From positions 1,330,121 through 1,394,120 of the forward strand of contig NC_133216.1 of the NCBI RefSeq assembly GCF_040436345.1: a DNA stretch of 64,000 nt, written 5' to 3'. Source of the stretch: Pagrus major (Eukaryota > Chordata > Actinopteri > Spariformes > Sparidae). Positions 47,167-63,966 of this stretch are shown here, in pieces. The notes beneath the pieces were generated by a model. It saw nothing but the letters and a program-made list of their open reading frames with translations. It made no database searches and was not told the origin of the DNA. The position numbers and the translations under genes were made by a program. Each line of letters begins with the position of its first letter. Positions within the stretch are counted from its first letter, which is position 1.

Positions 47167-50100
47167 ATAGATCGTATTTGATGAGGAGGCGTCGCCGCTC
47201 TCAGCATCCGTCTGTTGACTGAAACATCCTGGAATCTGAGAGGTCAGTGGGTCTACATCTCTGGACCAATCAGAGGAGACTTTGAGGACCACGCCTCCTT
47301 CCAGACCCTATAAACTCCCTTCAGTCGAAACCAGGATGACGTGTTGTGATTTCTGCAGCTCACACTTCACTGAAAACTTACAAACATGTCGACTGACATC
47401 GAGTCCTCGGATCAGGACAGACGATCAATATCTGCTCATGATGATTAATCATTTATTTGGATTATTTGTAATTAATCGAGCAATAAATAATAAAATACTT
47501 GTTTTGGTCGCAAAAAAAATCCCAGCTGGAAATATCCCCAAGTGTCCTTAAAACTTCCCATGAAAAATGGCCCATTGTGGAAGCCACAGAAACATCTGGA
47601 CATCTGGACACATCCCCAGGTCTTCTGAAAAACACCCAGTTTTGTTGGCACAGAAACATCTGGACACGGCCCAACTTCCTGTAAAATAATCTCTCCTCTG
47701 ACTCAAACTGTGGTCGGCTGTAATAACTCCACCACCATCCTCTTCACTTCCTGATGTGACAGTCAGCTAACAATCATATAACGTGATCCGACACGTTTGG
47801 TACAAATGTTGACGTATCTGTGGTTTGCAGAAACGTTAACAGCTGACTTTACAGCCTGGAAACAGGACTGGAGCTCCCCGCGTATGAACAATATCTACTC
47901 CTGCGTTCACAGCTGATGCTGCGTCTCGTATATCTTTATAGATTCTCATGGTAACGTTGTGTTTAATCAATCGACTGATAGAAAATCCTTGAGGCCACAG
48001 CTCTGCTGTTACTGCAACACAGACTTGTGTTTGTTTTCTGGGTGTCAGGCCCATAAAGAATAAAGAAGCAGCCATGTTTGTGTTCAGTGGACGCAGCAGG
48101 CTCATGTACAGTACAAACATGCCGACATCACACCTGCTTCAGATCATCACAGGCTTCATTTCTTCACACTTACTGTGAGAAAAGCTCATGTTTTAAGCTT
48201 CACTGATGAAGATTTGTAACAGTGTGAACTCACCACCTGGTGTCTCTGCGTCGTCTTAAAGAACGTGTCTCTGTCGTCGCTGCCCAGAAACCTGCAGACA
48301 GAAAACACAACATCCACTGAGAGTTACACACTCGTATCTTCAACAGTGAACACACGTATGTTAATTTAACCCATTTCTGCAAGGTGCACACGTTAATTAT
48401 CATATTTATATCTGTTCGTCATTTTGAGATACAGCATCATAAATTCAAAATGGTGGCAGGAGGAGGACCTCAGGGGTCACTGTTCAATCCTTTTATTCTC
48501 AGAAAAAACAGACAAGTCAAAACTGTACTTTTCAACTACATGAGGTGTGAAAAATAAAAATAAATTCAGTAACATTTCTGATCTGTATTCTCAGCATTGA
48601 ACTAACTTTTGATAATGTGATGAAATAAAACAGTCCACAGGTTCATGAGAGCAGGTCTGTTTGTGAGTCTGTACCTCTGCAGCTTGTTGCTCCTGAACTG
48701 ACAGGTGTAGTAGTCAGGTGGAGGGTTGGGGACATCCTGAGACAGAGGGTTGGGGAGGGACAGCTGGGACAGGACGCGCTCGGACCAGTTAATGATCGGA
48801 GTGTTGACCACCTGCAGGAGGACAGGTGAGGACATTATTAATTACCGTAATTAACTCCGACCATGATCCCAAAAAAAGTTGGGACGCCGCTTTTCCTTTT
48901 TGACAAATATCGACTGAAAACAGCTCTAAATCATCATATTTAATGTTTTACGACAGGGACGAGCCAAGTGCTCGACTTAAAAACATATCGTAGTGTTATA
49001 TTAGCCCTCAGATTAAAGCTTTATATGTATAAATATATGTGTGTGTACTTTGTATAGAAATAAAAAAGGAGACGTCCGGACTTCCTGTATAAAATATGTG
49101 TTTTTTGTTACTAACATGGCTGAAAACTGTCTCTTTAAAAACAAACATGGTGTCACGTGTACAAATGTTGAAACACTAAAGTTTATTCTTACACGTTTTA
49201 ACAAACTTTATATCGATCTGAAGCTGAATTATGAGGCTCGTCTGGAGCTAATGATCAACCACCACTTCCTGTTTAAGCCCCGCCCCTTTCCAGGTACAGA
49301 TACAGATAATGGTGCACCTGCTGATCCCTGTTTTACTGTCTCATCGTCTTCATTGATCTTTTGTAAACACTTATTCTGATTCTTGTGTTTCGAACACGTC
49401 GGGACTCTGTGAAGCAGCGGACTGAATAAAGGACGTTACGTGTTCTGGATTCAGGTGGACGTGAAGAAAAGAACTTGAAAAGTCCTGAAGGCACTTTGTA
49501 ATATCACAAGATACCAATCATTCATTTTATCTTCTCGAGTCAGTCTGTGTGTTTCTGACCCACGAGAAGATAACGAGACTGTTTCCTGAGAGCAGGTGAG
49601 CAGGTGAGCAGGTGTTTTACCTGCAGAGGGACTCTGAGGCTGATCTCCTCAGCGTAGTAACAGAGGACGCTCCAGGGAGCGCTGAGGAGGACGAAGCAGG
49701 TCCTCTTCTTCGTCTGACGGACCTCCTTCTGCAGAGACACACAGGCAAACTGGGTCAAACTGCTCGCAGCACTACGGAGGCCCGCGAGGTTCGGTTCTGG
49801 GTCTTTTGTCAGTAAAATACAATTTACTTCACTTAACTGTTTGAATTAAAGAGAAATTAAAATGTCTCCTTCTTCTCAGCGATGGAACGTAACTGAGTAC
49901 ATCCATTCGACTGCTGTACTGAAGTTTTAACATTTTCTGCTCCTTTATACTTCCACTACATTTATCTGATTACCTTAGCCACTAGTTACTTTACAGATTA
50001 CATGCTGCAGTATATTCATACATGTAACTTTATGTATAATTTACTTGTACTTCTGGTACTTCAGTACACTCATATCCAGAAACAGTTTTTGTAAGAAGTT

Positions 50101-51904
50101 CTGATTTTCTGCTACTTTCTGCTTCCGCTCCACATTTTGTAGATAAATATTCATCTTTTTACTCCATTACATTTATTCTATGACACCAGTGTTGGGGTTA
50201 ACACGAGTACTCAGATTACTTTTTGTTGTTACGCGTTAGTTTAGCAAAGTAACCTGTTATTTAGTTTTCAAATAATAATCTGAGAATCAGAACCGAGGTT
50301 CTCTGTAAGTTACTCTTCTCAGCAGGTGATGCTGTAACGTAACTAGTTACTTTTTAATGGCAGTAATCTTGTACTGTAACAAAGTAGCCTGAGCTCCAGC
50401 TGACAGACTAACAGGTGATTTGAATACCTGAGTGAAGAACTCGTCTGTTTGCTGTCGTCACTGTTTGATTTCAGCTGTGTCTTCAGGTGTGTTTGTTTTA
50501 CTCACCTGTTCCAGCAGCAGACCGGAGACCTTCAGTTTCTTCAGAAACTTCTCCCTCCACTTCCTGTGGGCGGGGTTAACACCTGTGTTCTCCTCGTTCT
50601 GCGAGCTCAGAGGCTCCTCCCACACCAACACAAAGTCTGTCCAATAGGAGCACAGAAATCAAACCATCATCGATATGATGTCATCACTGCTTACGCTAAC
50701 CGATCTGCTATTGGCCGGTCCTTGGTGATGTCACAGGAAGTTGTTTTCTCACTGACTCACAGCAGCTTCTCTGTTGGTATTAATGACAGTGTCAGCTGTC
50801 TCCACCCGGCTGCACCGCTCCACCTTCTCTAACTGGACTGTAATGTTATAACAGCTGTTGTGAATGACTGCGGCTGCAGCTAACGATAACCTGATTGATG
50901 ATTACATGACTGATCGATTGATCGCTTTGTAAAATGTCATACAACAGTGAAAAAGACCAAAGTGACGTGTTCAAGTGTCGTGTTTTGTCCAAACCCAAAG
51001 AGATTCAGTTTTAGTTCTGCTCTCGGGACAGAGCGGGTCGTTCAAGAACCCCTGAGGCTTCTGATTTGTGATTTCAGGCTGTACAAGGAGAACTGACTGG
51101 ATCCTCTGGTCCTCTCAGCTAATATTGACTCCACACAGTGTTTGTTTTACTCACCGACTCGAGTCGATCCGTCACTGAACACGTTCCTGTCCCGAGGCTC
51201 AGCAGGTGCATCCTGAGAAATCAGCAAAACAAAAACTTTATTGTTACTGTTTTAAACCTGCACTAACTGATTGATTAGTTTAAAGGAACAGTTCAGCCAA
51301 AAACAAAATAAATGCAGCACGTCCGACATAATCAAAGTCTTCAAACGCTCCGAGATGTAGGAGACATAGACTCAGAGAAGACGCTCCTTATATGTGCAGA
51401 ACTTGCCTGAGAATCAATCAATCAATCAATCAATTAAAGCTGTATTGTCATTTAGCTGTACCTACAAAAGTAGTGCAGCAAAAAGAGATTGCGTAAATAC
51501 ACACAATATATTATATATAATATATATACTATAATAACTTAAAACTAAAACTCTGGCTGAGGCTCCAGATCAGCTGTTCAGCGATCTAACAGCTTGGTTG
51601 GTCTGTTTGTTCGGCCTTTTAGACTCGGGACCGTTTTCCTGATGGGAGCAGTTCACAGATGTGTGGAGAGGGTGGAGGTCCCTGCAGATGTTCAGGTCCC
51701 TGCAGATGTTCAGGTCCCTGCTCCTGCAGGCGGGAGGGAAACTCTGATGAGCCTCTCAGCTCCTCTGACTGTTCTCTGCAGGGCTTTTCTGCCTGACACA
51801 CTGCGGCTGGAGAACCATGTCGAGGTTCAATACGTCAGAGCGCTCTCCACCACACCACTGTAGGAGGTCCTGAGGATGCTGACGGGGAGAGAGGCTTGTT
51901 TCAG

Positions 51905-51951
<47 letters not shown>

Positions 51952-53377
51952 AATTAGCTCAGATTGGACTCTTCCTGCTGTTTCAAGTCTCCGTCCTCGT
52001 TAATGAGACTGAAGACAAACACGGTGATGAAGAGGAAGAACAGAACAAACATGGACTGTTCTCCATTGTTCTCTCCGGTTTCATCACTCAGCCGGTGTGT
52101 TAGTCTGTAGTTACTCAGTGGAGCCGCTCTGTCGCCTTCATCACACACTTCCTGCTTCCTGCTGCTGCAGGGAAACAAACACACGCTCAAGTTTCACTAT
52201 AACTCCGGAGCTGCTGGTTTCTGTATCACAAGTGTGACAGAGTTTAATGCCACAAACACACCGCCTGTTGTCCAGGAGTTTGTTCTCTTTTTGTGGAGCT
52301 AGGCTAGCAGTTTCCATCTGTTTACAGCCTTTATGCTAAGCTTGAGGGATTTTATATTCAGCAATTTAAAATAAGTATTTTAAGAAAGTATTTTTAGAAT
52401 CAGCATATTTAAAAGGTGTAATATGTCATGACGTCTATTTTTAGACGTCATGACATGCTAACCAGTTAAGTTAAGTTAACATGCTAACCAGTTAGCCCCA
52501 GCCTGTCCTGGTCTGGAGCTGCTGTGCAGGCGGTGTCAACAGCCTGCACAGCTAACAGCTCACTAGCTAACGGCAGCTACAGTTAGTGGACCCTGCTGAT
52601 AATGCTGCTCCTTATTTGCTTTGAGTATGAATTTGACAGGTGGCTTATTTTTACATATTGCACCTTTGCATAACTTCTGTGTGCAGCTAGAGTTTTGGTT
52701 TATGGCTTTTTTACTACGAGACTTAATGGATTTATTGTTTTCAGTCGCAGTTTGGTTTCAGTTGAGGCAATAAAACACCAGTTATCTTGAGAAAAAAGAT
52801 CATGGTTTGAATTAAATGAAAAAGTCAGCGTTCAGTTTTGTTTTCACACAGGAGCAGCGACGGTCACCAAAAACTAAAATCATCTCTGTTTAACGTGACG
52901 AGAACGCACACCAGGAACACAACACTGTGTCGTACACCGTGTTACAGGAGGAACAAAAGGTCAAACTGTCGTATACAGCTTCACAAAGTTTAGAAGTAGC
53001 CTATATTAGTTGCTGTTTACTGGATTTGTAAAAACTGGACCTTTACTGTCAGTATGCTTTATTCTTTAATACATTTAGTGTAAATGGTGAAATCTACGGA
53101 CGCAGACAGGCTTTCACAGCGATGTCACAACAAACTGACACTTTTTACAAGGAAAAAAACATCTTAATGTTTTATATTTAATGCCGAACTTACAAGAAGG
53201 CACCAATGATTTAAACTTTGTCGTAGTTGTTTCACAAAGTTTGTTCAGTTTCTCCTCGTGATGCAAACACTCTTAAAACCACCAGATTTGTAAGGGAGTC
53301 TGGTTACTGCTGTTACTAGTGACTTCACTTCATTACGTGGTCCATGTCCGAGTCTGTCACACACACAGACACACACA

Positions 53378-53422
<45 letters not shown>

Positions 53423-53717
53423 ACACACTCACACACACACACACACAGACACACACAGACACACACACACACAGACACACACACACACACAGATTTATAT
53501 GGTCCGTGTGTGTCTTTAAACCTGTTTATATCATTAATGTATTGTCGTGTTATTGTTGTTGACTGATAATCTGTCCAATCATCGATCAGTGTTGTTATTG
53601 ATCGGGTCACACGTGGACCGTCGTTACCGTGGTGATGCTGCCATAGTTGTTCTCCGGCCTGATGTCCATGTCGATGAGCGTGTCGCTGTCATCCCTCTGC
53701 TCCCCTCTCCTCCTCAT
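38418..53717 (-). CDS. ano7: Anoctamin-7 (TMEM16G family membrane protein)
   Basis: Ten-helix TMEM16 membrane protein; ANO7 is linked to lipid scrambling and epithelial expression. Coding exons on the minus strand: 53628-53717, 51155-51212, 50506-50636, 49621-49728, 48675-48811, 48234-48291, 46047-46157, 45510-45675, 45338-45428, 44870-44966, 44337-44480, 44114-44251, 43933-44031, 43361-43463, 42092-42203, 41662-41716, 41278-41375, 40993-41174, 40658-40863, 40432-40577, 39082-39172, 38688-38807, 38418-38573. Total 898 codons plus stop, phases closing (human about 933). Start MRRRGEQRDDSDTLIDMD aligns with the human N terminus. Cytosolic domain signatures: DFVLVWEEPL, PPPDYYTCQFRSNKL, QPLDHIREYFGEKIALYYAW. 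Pore core: KVFIFQFVNFYSSPVYIAFF and INNWIEIRLDAQKFVTE. By comparison with TMEM16A, six Ca2+-binding acidic/Asn positions appear kept: N591, E595, E655, E658, E687, D691. An acidic insert (EEDGEEAHGAVKGEEEEE) lies before E655. Confidence 0.95.
42204..43360 (-). other. ano7 intron, AT-rich, no gene seen
   Basis: Long, very AT-rich intron with poly(A)/poly(T)-rich stretches and a probable old element near 42900-43080 ending in 'aaataaagagaaataac'. No coding signal. Confidence 0.5.
43468..43523. repeat. (CA)n microsatellite at an ano7 acceptor
   Basis: In the transcript it is (UG)n ending in 'tacag' directly before the exon 43361-43463. Confidence 0.95.
44482..44655. repeat. (CAGA)n / 'gacagacaggtcagca' array
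   Basis: GACA tetranucleotides mixed with 'ggtcagcagacagaca' units directly upstream, in transcript terms, of the ano7 exon 44337-44480. A second GACA run (44806-44865) follows the donor of exon 44870-44966. Confidence 0.93.
44970..45013. repeat. (CA)n microsatellite at an ano7 acceptor
   Basis: 22 CA units; in the transcript (UG)n leads straight into 'cag' before exon 44870-44966. Confidence 0.95.
46161..46618. repeat. 'cagcagtcactgcagggacca' minisatellite abutting an ano7 exon
   Basis: About 450 bp of units 9, 15 or 21 bp long ('ggaccacagcagtcactgca'). The transcript strand repeats 'tggtccctgcagtgactgct'. The array ends about 20 bases before the acceptor of exon 46047-46157. All unit lengths are multiples of three. 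Confidence 0.93.
46620..48233 (-). other. ano7 intron remainder with (TG)n tract
   Basis: Unique AT-rich sequence and a (TG)n run at 47108-47164. Short repeated 'acatctggaca' words occur at 47590-47665. No coding feature recognised. Confidence 0.5.
49880..50400. repeat. 'aagtacttttactc' family repeat in ano7 intron
   Basis: Contains 'actagttactttacagatta', 'ttttactccattacattta' and related words shared with 22.1-23.5 kb and 53.9-54.6 kb. Confidence 0.65.
51907..51949. repeat. (TG)n microsatellite
   Basis: About 20 TG units in ano7 intron 1, just beyond the possible small membrane-protein exon. Confidence 0.95.
51957..52172 (-). CDS. Possible unrecognised exon for a small single-pass membrane protein
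   Basis: Inside ano7 intron 1, same strand. After a strong acceptor (polypyrimidine then CTGCAG at about 52170) an open frame reads QEVCDEGDRAAPLSNYRLTH..., then a clear transmembrane stretch MFVLFFLFITVFVFSLI and an acidic tail NEDGDLKQQEESNLS with a stop at 51957-51959. Wobble positions favour C/G, as in the confirmed exons. No ATG precedes the hydrophilic part, so an upstream exon ending two bases into a codon would be needed; the ano7 first exon does not splice in frame to it. I do not recognise the family. It could be the last exon of a nested gene or a chance frame. Confidence 0.25.
52423..52456. other. Perfect 15-bp hairpin with TTTT loop
   Basis: Arms 'atgtcatgacgtcta' (52423-52437) and 'tagacgtcatgacat' (52442-52456) are exact reverse complements. 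Each arm holds TGACGTC, close to a CRE/ATF site. In ano7 intron 1. Confidence 0.85.
53225..53330. repeat. Short dispersed repeat E, copy 1
   Basis: 'tttcacaaagttt', 'tctcctcgtga', 'actcttaaaa' and 'gggagtctggt' recur in the same order at 61798-61885 in the ece2 region. Confidence 0.6.
53359..53491. repeat. (CA)n microsatellite with CAGA and CTCA interruptions
   Basis: About 130 bp in ano7 intron 1, roughly 140 bp downstream in transcript terms of the first coding exon. Confidence 0.95.
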
Positions 53718-53869
53718 CCTCCCTCACCTCCTTCCTCCTTCCTCCTGCAGACAAGTCAAAGAGACGAGCCAACAGAACCAGTTCAGAACCCGTTCAGAAC
53801 CAGTTCAGACAGCACACATTCTCATTCACGTCTGTAGACCGTGAAGAGCTTTATTTAAAGAAATGTTGG

Positions 53870-54640
53870 AAGTGATGGAATGTAACTAAGTACATTTACT
53901 CAAGTACAATTTTGAGGTACTTGTACTTCTCTTGAGTATTTCCATTTTCTGCTACTTTATACTTCCACTCCACCACATTTTGAGACAAATATTGTATTTT
54001 TTACTCCCCTATATTTATTTACTATATTTTTAGTTACTAGTTACTTTACAGATTACAGGCTGCGTCAGAGTAGCACATTTTTAAATGAATATATCTGCAA
54101 CCAGATTTTAAAAAGTACAAGTATGACTGTTGTGTACTTTTTACAACACAAAGATTCAACATCAGCACATCCAGAGATACGAGGTTTTCACTGGACAGGA
54201 AAATAATCTGAAAAGTAACTAGTAACTAAAGCTGTCAGACAAATGTAATGGAGTAAAAAGTAGAATATTTCCCTCAGAGATGAAGCAGAAAGTTAAAGAT
54301 GTATAAAATCCTGTTCACTGTTTCCAATAATGAAATGTAACTAAGTACTTTTACCCAATTACAATTTTGAGATACTTGTACTTTACTTGAGTATTTCCAT
54401 CTCCTGCTACTTTAAACTTCCACTTCACTACATTTTGGAGATAAATACTGTACTTTTTACTCCACTACATTTATTTGATAACTTTAGTTTACTTTTGATA
54501 CTTCAGTACATTTACTATCAGATACTTTAAGACTTTTACTCGATTACTATTCACATGTCTGACTTTCACTTTTACCAAAGTAATATTTTAACAACATATG
54601 TTAACTTTTACTTGAGTAGGACTTCATGGCACTTTAACAA
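53870..54640. repeat. 'aagtacttttactc' family repeats upstream of the ano7 start
   Basis: At least two partial copies in tandem (starts near 53875 and 54325) sharing 'ggaatgtaactaagtac', 'ttgagtatttccat' and 'actttttactccactacat' with the cluster at 22-23 kb. Confidence 0.7.
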
Positions 54641-55084
54641 TATTATATCACTGTTCAAGTTTTATTTCTCTGCTGTATTTTTGTGCTTCTACATATTTTC
54701 AGCCTTTAATAATATTTTGAGTGATTATCATTAAAGATTTGTACATTTTTTATTGATTACTGTCATTTTTCAAACATTTAAAACTCTGAGAAGCTTTTTA
54801 CTTTGTGAAAAATGAAGCTGGACTCAGACGACGAGATGAAGTTATGAGCCAACAACAACCTGCTTTTATATACAAATAAAACATTTTCATATACAATAGT
54901 ACAACTTACTGAATTAAGTATTTTTACTGTAGATTCAAAAATCAACTTTCTTCACAAAGTGGACCTTTAAAAATGAAAGTCTGCTGTCTGACGTCTTTAT
55001 AATCAGATACTCACTGCTGACCTGTCGACACACATCGAGTCATTTTCAGACGAAACACTCAGAACAACAACCTCACTACACACT

Positions 55085-55153
55085 GAGGGTCTCACACTCA
55101 CCTGTGTGTGCGGTCGGTGTCTCAGGTGAGTCCTCAGCTCGGAGCAGACCAGC

Positions 55154-55189
<36 letters not shown>

Positions 55190-55300
55190 CAGTCTGTAGC
55201 TGCAGACTGCTGTAAGCCCCGCCCCTCTTGTTAACCCCGCCCCCGGCCTCAGTGCCTCCTCTGTGATAAAAACCAACACTCACCTGTGGCCTGTTCCTGT
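55085..55300 (-). promoter_or_regulatory. ano7: Possible ano7 5' non-coding exon and promoter
   Basis: The first ano7 coding exon has an acceptor-like CTGCAG at about 53747, implying a non-coding exon upstream. Minus-strand donors 'CAGGTGAGT'-like lie near 55101 and 55126, beside GC-rich sequence (55213-55250) and a (TG)n run at 55158-55187. Weak inference. Confidence 0.25.
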
Positions 55301-55723
55301 CAGGTGTCCTGACGACGAAGATTATCATAAAACTACAGAAATACAAAAGAAATAAACGCAAAAAAACAAAAAGTCAAACAGAAAAATTATTTTTCAAAAC
55401 TTTGCAGTAAAAGTAGTTAAACTACAGTGTAGAAATACTTTATTACAAGTAAACGTCCTGCGTTTAACATCTGCTTCAGTACAAAAGTATCAGCATCAAA
55501 ATATTTTAAATATTTATTCATTAACAGAGGAGCACTTTTACTTTTAACACTGATCTCCATGAAGCTTTTAATAAGAGAATCAGGCATTTTCTAATTAAAA
55601 GTCGAATTATTTCCAGAACAGAAATGTGAACGTTATAAAAATCAAGGTTCACAATTCTTGTTTCATGTTGTGACACGTTAGAGTCAAAGGCTCTTTTAAT
55701 CACCACCAAGTTTGTTCGAGTTC

Positions 55724-55850
55724 CTGAACGCCTCACGTTCATTTAAGTAATTAAACGCCTCACGTTCATTGTCGTTCCTGAACGCCTCACGTTCATTTAA
55801 GTGTTTAAACGCTCCACGTTCATTGTAGTCCCTGAACGCCCCAGATCCAT
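55724..55850. repeat. 'gaacgcctcacgttcattta' minisatellite, array 1
   Basis: About five units of 26-28 bp ('gttcctgaacgcctcacgtt...') between ano7 and ece2. The same unit forms arrays at about 56990-57195 and 59400-59500. Confidence 0.85.
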
Positions 55851-56139
55851 TTGAGTCCCAGTCGATCTAATTAAAAATGCATTAATTAGCATAAATGTCC
55901 AGGAGAGAAATAAAGAGCAGGACTGTGAGTTTAATCATGTTCAGTGTTTATTATGTTTCTGCAGATCCTCATCTCCATCAGATCTGTAACGCAGCTCTCT
56001 GATTGGACAAGCAGAGTGGCGACGCCCCCTTAAGGACACACACAAACAGTTTCAACAAGCCGAGTTTATTCTACATCAGATCTACTGTCGTCTACTGCAC
56101 ACACAGACTATAACACAGCGGAGACCCTGGACACGCACG

Positions 56140-56170
<31 letters not shown>

Positions 56171-56351
56171 GTCCATACTTGTGAGGACTCACTGACGCGA
56201 TGTGTTCCCGAACCCCGACCCTGAAATGAACCTGAACCAGTCGAGTAGTGAAGACCGGCCAGAACGTCCTCATAGCGCTCAGACGTCCTCGCTACGAGGG
56301 TTTAAAACGTCCTCAGAAGATAAAATGGTCCTCACCAAGGTAGATGTACAT

Positions 56352-56387
<36 letters not shown>

Positions 56388-56989
56388 CACACAGAAACAG
56401 AAACGTCTTTGGCAGGAAGCAGCTTCTTCTTCTGCTGAACAAACGACGACACACACACACAGGAGCTGCACAGGATTGGACGGTGATGTCATCATGACAG
56501 TGATGTCATGCGGCGGCAAAGCGAGCACACACACACACACACATACACACACACACACACACATTGACAGTGTTTAACGTGAATATCCTGCGTCAGGTGT
56601 GTGACTCAGGTGAGCAGGCTGACAGCTCCACCTGCTGTCAGAGTCAGGTACCTGCACTGAACTCCAACACTTAGGGATTATGGGTAATGGAGTTGAGGTA
56701 AGGTCTTTAAACTACTGATTGTTTTTAAAACTGATGAAGGTTTAATCTGTGATGTGTCTGAAACTCTGACTCTTCATATTCTCTCAGTACTTTATGATAT
56801 ATACTTTATTTCTTTAATAAACTCGTGTTTCTACATAAAATATTTTATTACGGTTCATCTTTCTTCTCTCGAGGCTCGAACGACTGAGGGAGTCGTGTGC
56901 TGTTCAGGGTCTGTGTTTATCAAACTGCTAACAATTTAACTATTTATATAACTCACTGTGACTGAACCCATCTGTCCCCCATGCTCTTT

Positions 56990-57195
56990 TCAGTCTCGCA
57001 ACGCCCAACATCCATTTTAGTCCTTGAACGCCCCGTGTTAATTTTGGTTCCTGAATGTCCCACAGTTGTAATTCCTGTACATCCTTTGCTCATATTGGTT
57101 CCTGAACGCCTCATGCTCTTCTTCAGACTAACAGACCCCCATGCTCTTTTTAGCTGACGAACTTCCCACGCTCCTTTTGGTCCCTGAACGCCCCG
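56990..57195. repeat. 'gaacgcc' minisatellite, array 2
   Basis: Seven or so degraded units ('ttggtcctgaacgccccg' type) of about 27 bp. Confidence 0.8.
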
Positions 57196-58625
57196 CAGCA
57201 GTGAGACATGGAGGACAGGTGTGTCCTGCTGCAGACACCTGTGAGTCTCATCTGTGACTTTACTGTAAAATAAAGACCGACTCGTTTTGACATCTGGAGG
57301 GACGTCGTCGTCTCGTCACCGCAGACGTCAGAGCTCAACAAGCAGCTGATAGTTTCTACTCTTTTTAAGGCGTTCATTTAGAATATAAGGCATTATTATT
57401 ATTCCAAAGTCAGTTTTATAATAAAATCTCATCTTTAAGGCGCTTGTTTATTTTCTCACTGATGTCAATCAACTTGGATTAATTAACTGAACTCTACAGG
57501 TGTTTACAGGTGTTTACAGGTGTTTACAGGTGCTGTGATGGCGGTTTGTGGTCACGGACATGTCGGCTGGTTTGAAGTGACAGAACAACATCAACAGGCT
57601 GAATCTCTTCACTTCCACATTAAAACTGCAGTTAATCAGGACTGAATCAAGGTGTTTTAACGAACAGTTAAAGTGATGAGTTGTTTTCTTACATGCGACC
57701 AGAAAACATTTTCTTAAATTTCACTTAAAATGGCCTTTATGAAGCAGTGAAGTGAAAAGTTTGATGCCACGTCATCAATTAAAAACAACTGAATTCACAT
57801 CTGAACTTTAAAATCCTTTTACGGTAAAATTCATTTATTTTTACTCTTAAAACTCTGTTAACTAACCCCTCGATACTGAGGCCTTTCAGGGATTTTTGTT
57901 ATATTTTACTGTGTAATTAATGTCTGAATAAATGAACTGTAAAAAGATTCAGATTTAAGGGTCTCTGGTTATCGAACCACTCGATCTGGCGGCTGTTAAT
58001 TACGTTTCTCAGGGTTGAAACTAACGATTACCGAACGGCTCGTTAGGGGAACTTAACATTTCAGAATAATTTAAATGTTTTGATGTGTTTATTGTCGAAC
58101 GCTGTTGCAGACAATGATGTCACTAATTAATACTCCACAGAGAGGCTGCGTTTTGGTTACCACGACAACGGCAGCACGGCGGTCAGTGGTTACGGAGCGT
58201 CGACGTGCGGCGTTTCATTCTTAAATCTTTGACATCCCTTAAATGATTTTTTGTAGACTTCACCCTTTGATTCTGATGTAATTAAGGTAATTTTAACGAG
58301 ATGTTCGGAGGATAATTAACAGATCATAGAGGAGATTATCTGCACAGTTTAAAGACATTTTAAAATGTAGCAAATTACAAGAAAGTCATCAAGCTTTCCC
58401 GTCATCTCGTCAATCTAAAGGTTTCATTAAACTACGCAAATAATCAATAAATCCCTTTAATGTCTCATAATAACCTTTTGATTTATTGATTAATTAACTG
58501 TTTAACTCCTGAAATTAAACGTGTGTCAGGTGACGGCCATGACTGATGATGTAATAGTTGAACTTTGTATGAGGTCATCACAGTGATGTCATCAGAGAGA
58601 GAGAGTTACAGAGGTCTTTCATACA

Positions 58626-58629
<4 letters not shown>

Positions 58630-58687
<58 letters not shown>

Positions 58688-58693
58688 ACACAC
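58630..58693. repeat. (CA)n microsatellite
   Basis: About 32 CA units with one CATA interruption, downstream of ece2. A (TCA)n run follows at 58790-58815. Confidence 0.95.
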
Positions 58694-59142
58694 GCAAACC
58701 AAAGCCCATTAATAATAATAGTAATAATAATCAATAATAATCAATAACGGTGATAAAGCAGAAATCAGCAACATCGTCCCATGTGGCTTCATCATCATCA
58801 TCATCATCATCATCAGTCCCTCGTGTCTCTGTGAAGTCCACTGAGTCCGTTTAGATCCCAGACAGGAAGTCAGTCTGATCGTCTCTAATTAACACATTTA
58901 TATTCACTCCTAACGAACACGCGTTCACCTCCTGATAATTAACAGAGCGAAGTCCTCTAATTAAGACACTAATCAGCCGGTTAATTAAGAAACTCACCTG
59001 TCAAGTAACAATCTGACTCGTTAACAAACTAAATATTTTTTGCCGAGTAACAGACAAGTTTCCTAACTAACATACCGACCTGTTAATTAACGGACTGAGC
59101 TAATTAACCCCGCCCCCTCCGACCCCGTCCTCTTCGGTCCGT

Positions 59143-63966
<4,824 letters not shown>

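Larger units (their letters stand above)
56045..59142 (-). other. ece2: Probable ece2 3' UTR and downstream region
   Basis: AATAAA on the minus strand at 56065-56070 with GT-rich sequence beyond it is the best poly(A) candidate, giving a 3' UTR of about 3 kb. The interval also holds (CA)n tracts (56132-56170, 56354-56391, 56526-56564, 58630-58693) and a 'gaacgcc' minisatellite, so the true end may lie nearer the stop codon. Confidence 0.3.
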
